This document shows positions 40,801-54,540 of a stretch of 64,000 nucleotides of DNA, piece after piece. Under the pieces are notes generated by a model. It was not told where the DNA came from. It did no database searches and worked only from the letters and a program-made list of their open reading frames with translations. Both the position numbers and the translations under genes were made by a program. Position 1 is the stretch's first letter; every line of letters begins with the position of its first letter. The DNA comes from Cymbidium sinense (lineage: Eukaryota > Streptophyta > Magnoliopsida > Asparagales > Orchidaceae), in the NCBI GenBank assembly GCA_021442155.1, contig CM038223.1:31904983-31968982 (forward strand), given 5' to 3'.

Positions 40801-43394
40801 GCATCTTTAAAATTTCCTAACTTCAGGGGGCTAAAGAATTTTCTTAGGTCTCCTAATGTCATTGAAAATGTTTAGAGTTGGTTTCATTAATTTTTATAGT
40901 TTTTGTAATTTTTAATTTATGATTTGATTTAAATTGACCTAGAATTTGAAAATTAAATAACTCTTACTTCTGAAGTCATGTTTCTTTGAAATGTTTATGG
41001 CAAATGTGGTTCCTTGCCAATTTTATTTTTCTAAACTTTAACTTTTATTATAGTTATATTTTAAGACTAATTTAGCTTTTAGTATTTTCAATAAAACTCA
41101 AATTAGGCTTAAAATATTATGATTTGATTAAGGATTTTAATTTTCTTTGATTCCTCTCTAAATGATGAATCCAAAGAGGGTTTATTTTAAAATTTTTGGA
41201 TTTTTGGTTGATTTATTATGATTTTATATAGTTCAAGTTAATTAAATGAATTAATTAGGTCATTTTAGAGATTAATGAGTTTCAACGAGCTTTAGTAAAT
41301 TTTCTAGGTTCATTGATGTTTATTATGATGTTCTAAGTTAATTTGATAATTTTCTTTAATTTTCATGAATTATTATTAATTCATTTTATTAAATTAGAGT
41401 TTAGAAATTGAAAACTTTATATCTTTCAATTCACAGACCAATAATTCTCCAAAGTTTTATTGGAGGTGTGTTTTAACATTATTTTTAAGCCCTAAAAGTT
41501 CAAATTAATTTCTTGAATATTTTAAGTTTAATTAAGGTTTGATTTGTTTCAATTAAACTCAAATTAACCTAAATTTATCTAATAAAAAGTAGAGATTTTG
41601 GGATTAATAGATTCCTCTCAGTGAGGTAAATCCATTGAACTCTTAATTACATTATTTTTTATGAATTTTTACAATTTTTGTCTTTTTTTGCATTTTCTTT
41701 TAAATCCAAAATATCGAGTTTTCCCACTTAACCAGTCGGCACTGATTGGGCACTGATGTAGCACCGCTTTACACGTGGCACCATGTGATTGGGCTTTATA
41801 GAATCCATGTGGATCCCACATTAAAATGACAAAGATGGATATTTAAATCAATGCCATCATGTTAAAGATCAGATGGCCTAGAGTCATCATATAGTTCCTA
41901 TAAAAGTTTAAATCATATCCTGCTTCTAAATTAAGACCCTCTATTCTAAATAGAAGGAATGGATAGTGGTGAACATATCCTCACCCTCCATCTGAGATTT
42001 AGAACCATCGGTGCTTAAGTGCTAAAATCTAGTGATCCACATGGTGAAAATGTAAAATTTTTATTATAGAATGATTAGGGGTCGATTTATAATCAATTTA
42101 TACAATTTGATCTTACTAGAGATCAAACTAGTTTCATAAATGACCATACTAAATTGAAGTATAGGATGAATTTTAAGATACCTCATTGGCGTTGATCCTC
42201 CACGCTTTCTTTTATTTTAAAAACATTCCAGGGACCTTGATAGAGCATTGAGAGAGAAATCACAGATTGCTTCACTCTGGATCAATGTGGAGACCAACAA
42301 ACATAGTTGCTCCCCAGAGTTTGGCATGGGGAGTGATCAGAGAGGTTATGGATGAGGGGGAAAGTTTGTTTAGCCCTAATTTGACTTGAGGCAGGTGTCA
42401 GGGTATGCAAAAGTCCTCAATTTTGCTTCCCTCGTCTCTTAATACTTGGCTAAGAGCCATTTCATTAGTTTTATGGGGAGGTCTGACGATGGGAATTGGA
42501 ATCCCATCATGATAGGAAACATGATGGGAAGGTCAAAGATGTAGTTTGATTAGAGTGCGGTAGTAAGAGAGCAAGCATTGGTAAGCTTTATGGTGATAAG
42601 GTGGATCAGCCATGCTTGCTCTCCATGAGCTCCACCTCATCACCTCCCTTTTGCCACCTTAATCATCACATGCCCTTTTAGTTTATGCCACCTCTTGCCT
42701 AAGTCAAATTTTAAATGAGTTATAGATTGATCAAAATAGGTTAGTGGATGGAGAGGAGATGTGATTGTTTAGTTTCATATGCATGGGATTTAATTATTTT
42801 CTCCTCTCCATGTCTTCCACATTATCCCTCATGGCCACCTCATCTCTTTAGTGTTATTATTTGGCTGACCAAGTCAAGCTATACTGAGCTAAGATGTTAG
42901 GTTAATCTTATTTTGTTTGGATTTAGGTTGAGTGATTACATTGGGTTTAATTGGGTTGATTGTATTATGTTAGTAAGATTAAGTTTCTCTTAATTGATGA
43001 GCTTTAAATTTAGGTTACAATCCTTATTGATTATTAATGAGGGATTTATTGTTCAATTGATCCATGTTCTTTTGAGTTTGATGTGACCTAAGCTAGGTTT
43101 GACCTTTTTGATACATTTAACCTAAAGAAGCAAATTGGATATTTTAGTCTACTTGGCCATTTTTTAAATTTTATATTTAATTTATATTGTATTTAGTTGA
43201 CCATTTGTAATAATTTTGGTTAATTAATTTCATTTAATTTAAATTAGATTTTTATTTTAAGCCAAAAATCAATCCATTTTGATTCAAATGGGTTAAGTTG
43301 AGTTTAATTGAGTCAAATGGTCAAATTGGCTTAATTAAGGTGTATTTGGGTTCCACTCATATTTGATTAAGTGTTTAAGATGATTTAGAGTTAT
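37832..43394 (-). mobile_element. Giant LTR copy L5 (sense -), 3' and central part
   Basis: The end, ...TTTTCTCCA at 37,832 on the minus strand, is followed by a spacer and the best PBS of the left half. It is collinear with L3 from 37,834 and with L4 through the marker (about 39,160), the AGATTAAAATAAAG block (about 39,600) and the ACGT/TATA block (41,735-41,830). At about 43,394 L6 begins in the opposite orientation and L5-like sequence resumes at about 46,856. The two L5 parts total about 6.3 kb. Confidence 0.72.
41771..41800 (-). promoter_or_regulatory. Candidate LTR core promoter: TATA plus ABRE-like motif
   Basis: On the sense (minus) strand GGATTCTATAAAGCCC (TATAAA = 41,800-41,795) is followed about 15 bp later by TGCCACGTGT (plus strand ACACGTGGCA, 41,771-41,780), a perfect G-box/ABRE. 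The same 12-nt core GGATTCTATAAA occurs at 58,484-58,495 on the plus strand. Position within the LTR suits a transcription start, but nothing here shows activity. Confidence 0.45.
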
Positions 43395-46300
43395 AGACAT
43401 CATTTTTTAGATAAGGTTAACACATCTCTAAACTAATTATTAGGACAGCTAATCCTAGATTAGGTGCCTCCTGATAGGCACTTAGGACACTATACTTGGT
43501 GACCTAGTAAATCCTTCTAAGGTTTGACCTAGCCTAATATGATTAGGTGGACCTAAACAAAACTTAAATTAAATAAATAATTGAATTAAACACATTTTAA
43601 TTGACATCTAAGTCAATTGAGTTTAGTTCAAAGTAATTGAGGTGGTTAACCCAATTGTCCTACTTAAGCTCAAAATTAACTAAACCAAAAGGAATTCAAA
43701 TAAAATCAAAATTAAATTAAATTAAATTAAATAAAAAACATAAAGCCATTGCATAAACATAAATAGACTTAAAAATAAATTCAAATGAAGGTCAAAGATG
43801 GTCAACCATTTGATATAGAGTTGACTTATATGGGTCCTATAAAGTATCACGTCAAAGGTCAACCCACCAAAATTTAACCAAATTAAATCATTCCAAACAC
43901 TCAAAATCATCAACTTAATATGTTTAAATATAAATCTAAATCCAATAAGGTATTAATTGGGTTAATTAGATCACTTGATATAAATGAACTTTATTGAATC
44001 AAAACTCATATTAAATTAAAATCAATTCAAATTGAATATCCAAAATTATTTGATAATCATCATTAAACATAATTCAACCAATTATTAGGTTTAATTTGAC
44101 CAATTTGGTCATTTAACTCAATTAAACCCATGTTGACCCATTAAGCCCAAATTAGGTCAAAGTGGATTTGAATTCAAAATTAACCTCAAATGAAATGAAA
44201 TCAATTAATCTAAATCATCTCAAACACTTGGTTAAACATAATTAAAATCAAAATATATTTTAATTGAGTCAAATTGGTCATTTGACGCAATTGAATTTAA
44301 CTTAACCCATTTGGGTCAAATGGGTCAAATTGACTTGAAACAAATCAAAACTTCATGTGAAATGGATCAATTATACTTCAATTCATTCAAAGGACAATCA
44401 ATAATAATTCCAATCATCATCTAATATCAATCAATTAAGTGAATTTAAAATGAACCATTTAAATGAGCTCAAAAGAAGTTAATTAAGATAGTTAGGTTCT
44501 TAGTTTGACTTTTAAAATGAGTTTTTATCTTCATATGAAAATCTCATTTTATTTGGATTAGGATGTTAAATAGAATGGGTTATGCCCAAAGTAAATTTCA
44601 TTCTATTTTAATTCTTTAAAACTTAAACTCAGCTTTAACATAAAAATAGTCATCAAACTAAAACAAAATCGAAAAGTAATTAAATCATTTAAATTGAAAC
44701 TTCGCAATGGAAAATTGAATAAATTCTAAAAATAAAATAAAAGAAACCAAACAAAAACAAAACATTTATAACTAGTTTTCATATGGTATGTAGTCTGAAC
44801 ACCCGAGGTAACAAGATTACTGGTTTGAAGGAGGTCTTAATACCTCAAACCTTTAGTTTAACAATGACACATACTTATTAAACAAACTTTTGAAAAGTAA
44901 AAGATTAAATTTTAAACTAAACTAAATCTTGAACTTAAAAGATGTTATGCAGTCCTACCACACAAGCCTTTTTTTTAACACACTAGATTATTAGGCCACT
45001 GACCCTAGATCTAGGTTAGGTTGATGGTTTGTGATGTTTTATGATGTGAAATTTTTTTTTATTTTATGGTGTATTATTTTAGACTGGATGGCAAGGATTG
45101 TTAATTCACTAATCAAGATGTTAGGGTGTTCTTTTTAGGTTTATACTATTTTTTACAGGGAGTTATGCTTAGAGGGACCACTATAATAAAAATATAAATA
45201 ATTATTATTTGCATGCAAGAGTTGTTTAAGTCCTTAAGCATAGACCAATAAGATAAGTGGGCTTGACAAAAATTTATGCTAAGCCCGTATACTTGCATTA
45301 TAACTACTGGTGTGTTGTATGTATTTCCTAATGTCTATTTTATAAGGTTTAAGATTTATTTTAGAATTTTAAAATTTAATTTGAGCCTAAAATTAGGTTA
45401 AGATCTATGTGGTCTAGGAATAGTATTAGTTGTCTTTACAAGTTGGTGGTCTCGTATGAAGCCCATGGTGGTCCCTGAAGAAGGTGACGATCTTGGATAA
45501 AGACCCCCTATAGATCAAAACTTTTACTTCTAGGCCAGACAGTATAAGCTCAAGGCTTGACTATCCAATTTTCTTTTTCTTTCAAGGTGTACAGTGGTAC
45601 GTGGCCACATTGGCCTATTTTATTAATTTAATTTAGTTTAATTTATTTTGGGGTACACAATAGAAATTCATGCTTTTCTAACTTTCTTTATGTGATGTGC
45701 TATGTGATGAATTGCTAGAAACGATAAGCTCCTATAAAAACTAAATTTTCTACCCCATTAAATTTAAACAATTCAAACATGAAATAAAAACTCATAACCT
45801 CACTTTAATAAAAACCCTAAGTATAACTTAAAAGAAATTAGAAATAATTAACTATTGTGAACCATGAGGGAATATTGTTTATTCTTTTTGAGTTGGATGC
45901 TTCACTGATTGCACATAAGGAGGCATCTAACCTTTGAGGATAACCACCCTTTCTTGGGGAAATGTGTCTCATTATAGGCATGAATTGCATACCCAAGGCC
46001 TTCAAAATGAATTATGAGTCAAAATATATAAAAGATGAGCATTAGCTAAGTGCATAACATGCTAAACATTATCTTAAGATTAGGGAGTGATTTAGATTTT
46101 AAGCTTCCCTTCTTAAATATAAAAGCCCAGCCATCTTGCATAACATGAAAACTGAACTCATGATTTTTAAAATCATTTAGGTTGTGTTAACTGGCAATCC
46201 ATCCAGATATGTTATATGTCCAGAAGAGTCAGGGATAAGTTTTTTTTGCTCTAGTAGGAAATGAATTGATAATTCCTAGAAAATTTACGTTAGGTTGAGC

Positions 46301-46855
46301 CTTTGACTTATGTCAAAAGCATTTATAGACTTAGGGTCTGAAGCATCCTATTAGAATAACTCCTTAACCACTAGGCATTTTTACAGCCTTTTGCTGCTAA
46401 AATCTAAGTCCTAGATTTTTAATAAAATATCACTTCAAAACTTTATTAAATTCAATTTTAAAAATGTAAAGCCTAATGATAAGATAGTTGAAATGTCTAC
46501 TGGGCATCCCAATATCTATAGGCATTCTTACTCAATCCCGATTAGCCTTTAAAATGAACTCTTTCCCCTCTGAAGCATTTCCTATTAAAATTCTAAATTA
46601 AACATTCTTTTAAAATAATCTTTGAAATCCATAGAAATAGAAGTTTGTTTCTTTAATTGAGAGTACTCTTAGGAAGAATTCCCTTCTTCCTAAGATGTAA
46701 TTAAAGGAGCTTGCCTTATAGGGAACTATGAACCTGGCATAAAATGAACCTTATCCTACTTTTATATATAGTTTAAGGGAAATATATCTAAAATACTAAA
46801 AGACTCATTAGCCTTAAGAGTCTTTAATAAGAGTAATTAATGTTAATTAAATCGA
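43395..46855 (+). mobile_element. LTR copy L6 (sense +), internally deleted, inside L5
   Basis: The start region (43,395-44,450) parallels L1 from its beginning to roughly L1 position 840. At about 44,460 (CTCAAAAGAAGTTAATTAAG) it jumps to sequence matching L1 from about 4,460, so about 3.6 kb of LTR centre is absent. From there it follows L1 through the marker (about 45,235) and the blocks at 45,470, 45,590 and 46,490-46,700, and breaks off near 46,855, about 100 bp before the expected LTR end. It is opposite in orientation to L5 around it. Confidence 0.65.
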
Positions 46856-47589
46856 AGTTAGATTTTGACTTTGACCCACATTGACTTAAATTAGGCTTAA
46901 TGGATTAAGGTGGGTTTACTTAGGTCAAACGACCAAATTGGTCAAATTAAACCCAAACAATTATTGAATTATGTTTATTTATTATTTTTAATTGATTTTG
47001 AATGTTTGATTTGAATTAATTTCAATTTAATTTGAATTTGAGTTCAATAGAGTCTATTTGGGTCAAATGACCTAATTATCCCATTTTATCACCTTTTAGT
47101 TTTGAATTTATTCAGATTTATGTTTAGGGATATTTATTTAATAGTTTTGAGCCTATGAAATGATGTAATTTGATTAAATTAAGGTTGGTTGACTTTTGGC
47201 TTGGTGGGGCCCAAGTAAGTTAACTCTAAGTTAAATGATCTATTTGACTAGTTTGAACCTCACTTAGATATTATTGGGTTCATTTGTATATGTGTATTGA
47301 TTTTATATTCTTTTTATTATAGATTTTGATTTGACTTGAGTTCACCCAATCTAATTGGGCTAGGTCAAATCCTAGAATGGTACATTTGGGTGACCTAGGC
47401 TTTCCCTTTAGAGTGTTGAACTTGGTTTTAATTTCAAATTTGGTTTTGTTTTTATTTTAATCTAATGTCATTAGTGATTTTTTATTTATTTTTTTTTTAA
47501 ATTTAGCATTTAATTTCATTTATCATTTGCTTTTGATGGCGAATTCACTTCATCATAGGTTGACTTAGTGGCACTAGTTTGGTCTTTGT
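46856..47589 (-). mobile_element. L5 continuation (5' part of the minus-sense LTR)
   Basis: After L6 the sequence returns to the L4/L5 orientation: GGTTGACTTTTGGCTTGG near 47,190 parallels GGGTTGATCCTTGACTTGG near 35,584 in L4. The stretch is rich in GTCAAA and GACCTA. The expected LTR start is not visible because L7 begins at 47,590. Confidence 0.5.
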
Positions 47590-50500
47590 TGACCTCACTT
47601 TTGGAGTGAGGTTGACTACCCTCATCTTAGACTTAGGATTTTTCTAGACACTAAGACTTACCTAGTACTTGAACATTTCTAATGATTAAAGGAACACCAA
47701 ACCCAAGTCTGGAGACTCATAGTGTACAACCCTAGGACTAGAACTTACCTTAGGAGGAGAGAAGCCTCACCTACCCTAAGACTCAACCAAAGTTCATGGT
47801 CAACTAACTAACCTAATCCAAACCAAATGATTACAATCCAAGTTCCAAACCAAAATACCAATTTAATCTAGGCTCAATTTAATCCATCTTGGTTTAACTT
47901 AGCTAAGAAGAGTTAGGTGATTTAACATAACCTCTTTGAGCTTAGGAAGACCAATTCTAAACTACCATAGTTGAAACCTAATATACCCAAACTCATTTGA
48001 ATTCAATTTAACTTGACCGAATCTTATACAAGCTCCAAAAAAACAAACAAAAGTTTTAACTCAAGTTAACCTACTTTGAACTTCAAAAGACCAAAATCCT
48101 ATTCAACTTGATTCAAGTCAATCAAACCTAACCTAACCTCTTAATCATTCCAACACTCAATTGAACATAAAAACTTATCCTAATCAATCCAATCAAATCA
48201 ATTAACCCAACTGAAACAACTTTACACAAATGAACCCAATTTGACCTATATGGATCAAATTGAGCCAAACCCAACTAAACCAAGTCTAAGCTCAACCAAA
48301 CTTAGCATGACTCACCCTTAGGTCCCCATTGACCTACCCAAGTAGACACAACCCATGGTGAACCTAGGTTGGGTCAACCCAGTTGGACCAAACCCTCTAA
48401 ATAGAATAAAATCCTTATTTAGAAGGGCTCTCCACTCCTCCTATCCTTGGCATCCACCTTTGGCTATCTTTAGACATAGGAACACTAACCCAACCTAACT
48501 CAAAGCTATTATGTTCAATCCTTGGCCAAGAGAGGGTAGTCGTACCCTTGACTACACTTTGGTCCACCTAAGGAGAAGTGTATACACCATGACAGCACAC
48601 TAAACTCACTTAGCAACTCAAACACATCCACCTCATCATTCCACTACCACCTCTGACCACCAACTCTAGCTAGATGGCTGCCAAAGGTTGAGCCAATCTT
48701 GAGCCTTGGTTCAGTTAGGGAGGTGAGTATACTTCTCCCCATCCATTCAAACTTCACAGAGACCTTCCATAGAGGATTCCACATAATCCCAAGCCTTCTC
48801 CCGAGCTCCTCATGCACCCTACCACCAGCAAGACCAAGCTCCACCCACACCAGAGTGCTCCATTCATCCAATCTCACTAAACCTCCACCAAAGCCAAATT
48901 AACCTTCTCCACACCTTCACCACACTCCGACAAGGCAAACAAAATTAATTCCTAATGGATTTAAGCATTGGAAACCACTCCAAGGCCAACTTTGATGAGC
49001 TTCACGATGGCATTTGGCCCATAAAGCGATCGATGGGGAGGTAGCTTGCGGTCTTCTTAGTAGGGCTTCGTTTCTTTAAGATGAAGCTACCTTAATCATT
49101 GGACCTCTGATCTTGAGCTTCGATAAGGTAAAATCTGGCAAACTATAGAAAGTCATAGGATTATTGGTCTTTTTTAAAAGAAATCTCATTCTCATGCAAA
49201 TTTCACCATAGGATCCCATTAGATTTCCTCCCTAATTGTTTTGGAATTGAATCTACCATTGAACGAGCTCCATCGAGCTCAAATCAAGTGATGAAAGGCA
49301 GATGGTGTCCGTCATCTAATGCTTGTGGAATGATGGATCATCTATAATCGGTTCCCCATGATTATAATGGATGGTCATGATTAATTACTTTAGAATTTCT
49401 AATTTAATCTCTTTAGAATCAGAGGATTAATCCCAACCATTCGATTCGAGATCAAATGGCTAAGGCAAAAGCTGCTAAGTCAGTTGCTGTGTTAGATGGT
49501 TTAAATAACCAATCCCATAGTGCCACATGAAAAGTGTTATTGAGTCAGTGTCCATGTGGCACCGACTGTGTAAATGGGTTAACTAAAGCTCAAAAATATA
49601 ATTAATTATCCACAAATTCAAAAATTCATAACTAATTATAGAAATTTCTAAAAAGTACAAATAAACCCATTTTAGAAAGGTTAAACAGAGGAGAATCTAG
49701 AAAAAGATATAATATTTAGCTTTTATTTAGTGAATAATGGCTACTTAGGGTTTAAAATTTTCATTAATTACATTAATTAAGCTATCCTAATCAATTGGTC
49801 AATTAATCTAAGATTTGGTATTCCAATTACATGGGATGTCCTCTAGCTCCGATAATTTTCTTGGATTTATTTGCCAAGTGTATTATGAAATTCATAATTT
49901 CAAACTCTAATTACCTATTTAAAAGAGTTAATAATTATTAATATTAAGAAAATAGTGAAATTAATTAGGGAAGGTTAATTAATCATCATAACATTAAGGA
50001 TGACCAAGAAAAATAATTAGGACCTCCGCTCCTTATTGTTTTCTTAAGATCATTCCTAAACCCCTTTAGTTAAAGAACTAAATGATTAAATTATTAGATG
50101 GAATTAAAAAGAAATTAAAATTTTAAAAATAATTATTACATCATCATCATAATTAATGCAACCAGGAAGATTGATTTTCTTAATCCTCCTTATGTGCATA
50201 GTTAGTATAAAAGTTTTAATGAAATTATGATTTTTCATAGGTTTAGGAAATTATGAAAATAATTAGCTCAATCCTCTTAATTCAGTTAATTATTTTAGCA
50301 TGGGCGTAATTGGTTTAGAATCTTTAGGATATTGCTAATTTCATTTTTAATTACATCATGTTTCATAGGCCCTTGCTTAATAATTAATTAAATTAATAGA
50401 CTTCTTGGGAGGGTAATTAAGTGATTTATTAATAAACCAAATTTAATCAAACTCTAAAATTTACCTAACTTCTCTTTGAACTCATTAGTTAACTAACATG

Positions 50501-53500
50501 GGTGTGGGTTATAACTTAATTCTTGTTTCTTCTTTTTAGGATTAAATAATCCAAAACACAAAATCGAATCCTAAAAAAGCTTTGATTAGGTTTAAAGAAT
50601 ATTTATTTAGTAAGATTCCCCCTTAGGTCTTAATGAAGCTAAGTATTTCATTTGATAATGTTTAATTACATTATTTTAATTACCATAAATATGCATTCCA
50701 TATGTTTCATATTACATGTTTTAAATTTAAAAGGATATGTTGCATTTAATTGCATGATTTGGATAATGATAAATATATGATGTCGCTATTATCACTAATA
50801 AATCCTAAATTATTTTAAAATTATGTGCTAATTATTAATTAAGTTATATGAATCCTAACTTAGTACTTATAACAATTATTATAAATGGGGAAACATAAAC
50901 ATGGAGCTAACTTATCTTTCCATAATTAGAAAGATAATAACTTGCAATTTTAGATGGTTTCATCTTTGCATTTATACATGTGTGTATATATATTTTAATT
51001 AGCAAGTATATAAATTGGACATCCTCGGAATAGGAGGCTTTAAGTTGCCTTAAGATGATCTTAGATAATCTCACTTTCCTAGTTTAATAACGGCAAATAC
51101 TTGCATAGTTTCTCATACATGTATATATGTGTTCAAATATGAAGTGAAACCTTTTTACTATCAAATTCATGCATGCTCATATATCGAGTGTATAAAATAA
51201 AATACATATAAGTGATCCATGTATACATATTAAATTAAAACAAAAAATGAAATGAGGATATTATTGATAATGAAATTGAAGTAATAAAACTATATGCATT
51301 TGGTGGTGATTTAGCTTAATTTAACATTAAGGTGCTTCCATGTCTAAATAAAATTCATTAAGCTAAATCTAAATATAATATTAATTAAAATATGCAAATG
51401 TTCCATTATGAAGGTTCAAAAAACACAAAAAAACTATTCTTTAGAATTTAACCTACGTTAGGGAATAAAGAGAGATAACTCTCTTTCTTCTCTTTATAAT
51501 ATTAAATTCTAAATAAGAAAAGAACAAAATATGCATAATTTAAAATCCAATCATGGATTATAAATGAATTTAAATGCAATCACACCTAACATATAACTTG
51601 AATGCTCACTCATTAAAAAATTCTGACAATAAAACCCAATTAGGACATGCCACACTCTAGTCTCAACACCCACTTTAGAATACTAGTCAACAGTCTTAGT
51701 AGTAGGTTAGTCTGTTGTTTATTATGGTGTAATATTTTTTGACTGGATGTTAGGATTGCTTGTGCATCGACTATAAGTTGCAGGGGATTGTGCTTAAGGG
51801 TCCTCTATGATAATAAAATATAAAAATGCATTTTACTTGCAGGTGCTTCTTAAGTCCCTAAGCATAATCAAATTAGGATAGGTAGGCTTGGTTACTCAAG
51901 TGCAGGGTGATAAGTCCAAATATGTGAAATATAATTGATTGGCTTGTATATTGTTTGGCAAACATGTGTTTTGCAGGTGTAGTTAGAGTTACCTTCTTTA
52001 TAAAACTGTAATTTTACAATAGGATTAGGATTACTGTTATGGAGTTTAAGATGAGCAGAATAGAAGGAAAAGACTTGGGAGGCCCTATGAAGCATGAAGC
52101 AAACTAGTCCAAAGAAGGAAGAAAGAATAAGAATTGAAGACCCTCATAGTATTTATTTCATTTAGAAGTAATTCAGACTATATAAGGGTAGAGCTTGGCT
52201 ACCCAACTTCTTTTCTTTTCTAGGGTGTATGGTAATACCAGGCTGCATGGGCCATTCATTATTTTATAAAATTTAAATGTTTGATTATTATGTTTAGATT
52301 GTGCAATAGAAATAACATGATTTTCATAGGTTTCTTAAAGTATGATAATTTGATGTGTGGCCTGGATGCGGTAGGCTCTTTAGAATAAAATTAATTTTTC
52401 TACCCTCATTAATAACTCATAATTAAAATTTAATCAACTCATAGCTTCACTTTAAAGCCTAGGTTTATAATCAGGATAAATAAAAGATTTAGCAACCTCG
52501 TTGCTGAATGTTGTACATTATCACATCATGCATATCATATTATTTTACTCTTAAAGATAGGGGATCTCCATTCTTGCATGATATTAGACATGCTTGACCT
52601 GTGAGGATAGTCCCTTGTAATGGAGAACACCAATTTCCTTTAATTTATCATATAATCTACTTTTATCATGAATTTAAGCATAAATTATTCCAAGCTTTAG
52701 TTCAAAATAAAGAGACAAAATAAAATAAAATATATAAATTTTATTGCATTAGCTTAAGTCATGTATTCAGGCCAGACATGATCTATTCTCATAGGGAGTG
52801 AGTTTATGATTTTAGATTTCTCTCTAATTAATAATAACCTAACTATCTTGCATTAACATATTACTAGTACACATGATTTTAAAATTATAGGAGGTGTTAA
52901 CTGGCGACTACTCCAAGCGATTGTAAGTCCAGAAGAGTTAGGATGGGTTCACTCTCCCTAGTGGAGATGAACTAATATATCCCACTTTCACAAATAGAAT
53001 TAGGCCAAGCTCTTAGCTTGGGCTAGAGCGCAATAAATATTAGTTCAGAGGCTGTTTGTTTCCCGTAGGCTGCAACTATAAGTCCTCACCTCTTAGGAAT
53101 TTTTACAATCTTGTGTTGTTGGAATCTAAGCCCTAGCATTCTAATAAAATTTTTCCTTAAATAAATATAGGGTAGACTAGAGTGCTCACTAGGCTTCCTA
53201 GTATCATGTGTACTTCTTACTTATTCTCTCTTAGAATCTGCTAAGGACTCAACCAATTCGAGCTTTTCATGATTGATTTCTGAAAATTATCAATTCTTTG
53301 ATTATCTACCTTTGAAATCTTTAGAGATATTAATTGGCTACTTTAATCGAGAGTCTTCTTAGAAAATTTACATTTCCTATGATGTAATTAACTATGGAAG
53401 CTTTCTTCTATAGGGAACTAAATAATCTAACATAAAATAAACCCCACTTTACTTATCCATGTAAAGTGGGGGAAAGATCCTTGGTACATGTGTACACCCA

Positions 53501-53679
53501 TCTGCCTTAGGAGTCTTTACTAGATGATTGAGTCTATTGTAGGGTGATGTTTCTATCATTTTAGATAGTATACCATTCCTTATATATTGTACTCAATCAT
53601 TTTAATAAGTACCCCCTAAGATCTGTGTGGTGTCCATACAATTAAAATAGAACTGTCTTGGGAGAGAGTGAGTTTCCAC
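47590..53679 (+). mobile_element. Giant LTR copy L7 (sense +), about 6.1 kb
   Basis: It starts TTGACCTCACTTTTGGAGTG at 47,589 and carries, in sense order, a long GTCAA/TTGAC tract, the antisense open segment (48,644-48,877), the GTGGCACCGAC block (49,550-49,570), the block near 51,005-51,105, the marker (about 51,860), GGTGTATGGTAATACC (52,224) and the terminal CTAAGATCTGTGTGGTGTCC near 53,615. A degenerate PBS follows. Its closest relative in the window is L2. It is followed by a plus-strand internal region, so it acts as a 5' LTR. Confidence 0.75.
48644..48877 (-). other. Antisense open segment in L7
   Basis: This 77-codon frame, antisense to L7, ends SVKFEWMGRSILTSLTEP...VGGQRW and corresponds to the segment ending at 12,177 in L2. 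The frame is maintained in two copies that have clearly diverged. There is no known domain and no clear promoter. It may be a by-product of nucleotide conservation in the GC-richer part of the LTR. Confidence 0.3.
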
Positions 53680-53699
53680 AAAGAGTAATCATTGGGGCA
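53680..53699 (+). other. Degenerate tRNA-Arg-type PBS after L7
   Basis: AAAGAGTAATCATTGGGGCA follows the L7 end at the expected place. Against TGGCGACTCCACTGGGGATC it keeps GA, TC and TTGGGG with scattered losses. Position carries more weight than sequence. Confidence 0.4.
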
Positions 53700-54540
53700 C
53701 TCACCCTTTCTTCTACTAGAGTGATCGGCTTCACATCAGCAATATTTAGGAGATGTTGGTGAGTTTTCATCTTTTTTCTCATTGAAACAATGATGAGTCT
53801 TTATGGGATGTATCTTCTCATCTTGAGGGGGAATATGCTGAGAAGGGTTCGTAAGTGCTCACTGATCTTTCTACACTTTTTTGCATTATAGAGCTGGATC
53901 GCTCTTCTAGAGGAGGATTTACATTCATCAAAGTAGAAGTTAAGCAAGCTTTAGTCAATATCAGAGATGAAGTTACAAGGAAGGTGTGTTGTTGAGATAA
54001 AGTCTAAGAGGAATTTTATGACCATGAGGGCCAAGTTGACTTTACTCCAATGCTCTATCAAGTTGTAGGAGACTAATATCTTATTTTTAGTGGTAATTTC
54101 TTATTTGATTATATATGTGATAAGGGTAGGTTTAGAAGGGAATGACACTTAGATCCCATTATAAAGCAACTTAAAAAATTTATTTATAGGGGACATAGCA
54201 AGTGTAATGTAATCATTTTTTATACTTTTAACAAAAAAAGTGTAATTATCTTCTACCTGCCATTTCTATTGTCAAGTTTATTTTGTGGTTAGAATGTGAG
54301 TGGAATATCTTAATTATATTTTTTTTACTTGCACTGCTTGAGATTAGGGTGAGATTAAGTAATTCTATCTTTATTTAATGCTTAATGTGCAGTTTGTATT
54401 ACTAAGCCTTATCTTTAACATCTATAAATTCATTCTTATAATGAGTGGTTGAGTCATTACTACCTCTTCAATTTTGAGTGAGTGGAAAACCTATCTCATT
54501 GAGTAGGTAATGTCCCTCTCAGCTTTTAAAGTAACTTGCT
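53700..54540 (+). other. Leader of the internal region after L7, unrecognised
   Basis: About 840 bp between the PBS and the first recognisable coding remains. Translation shows short acidic and Ser-rich pieces (for example LEEDLHSSK near 53,900) but no domain. Confidence 0.4.
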
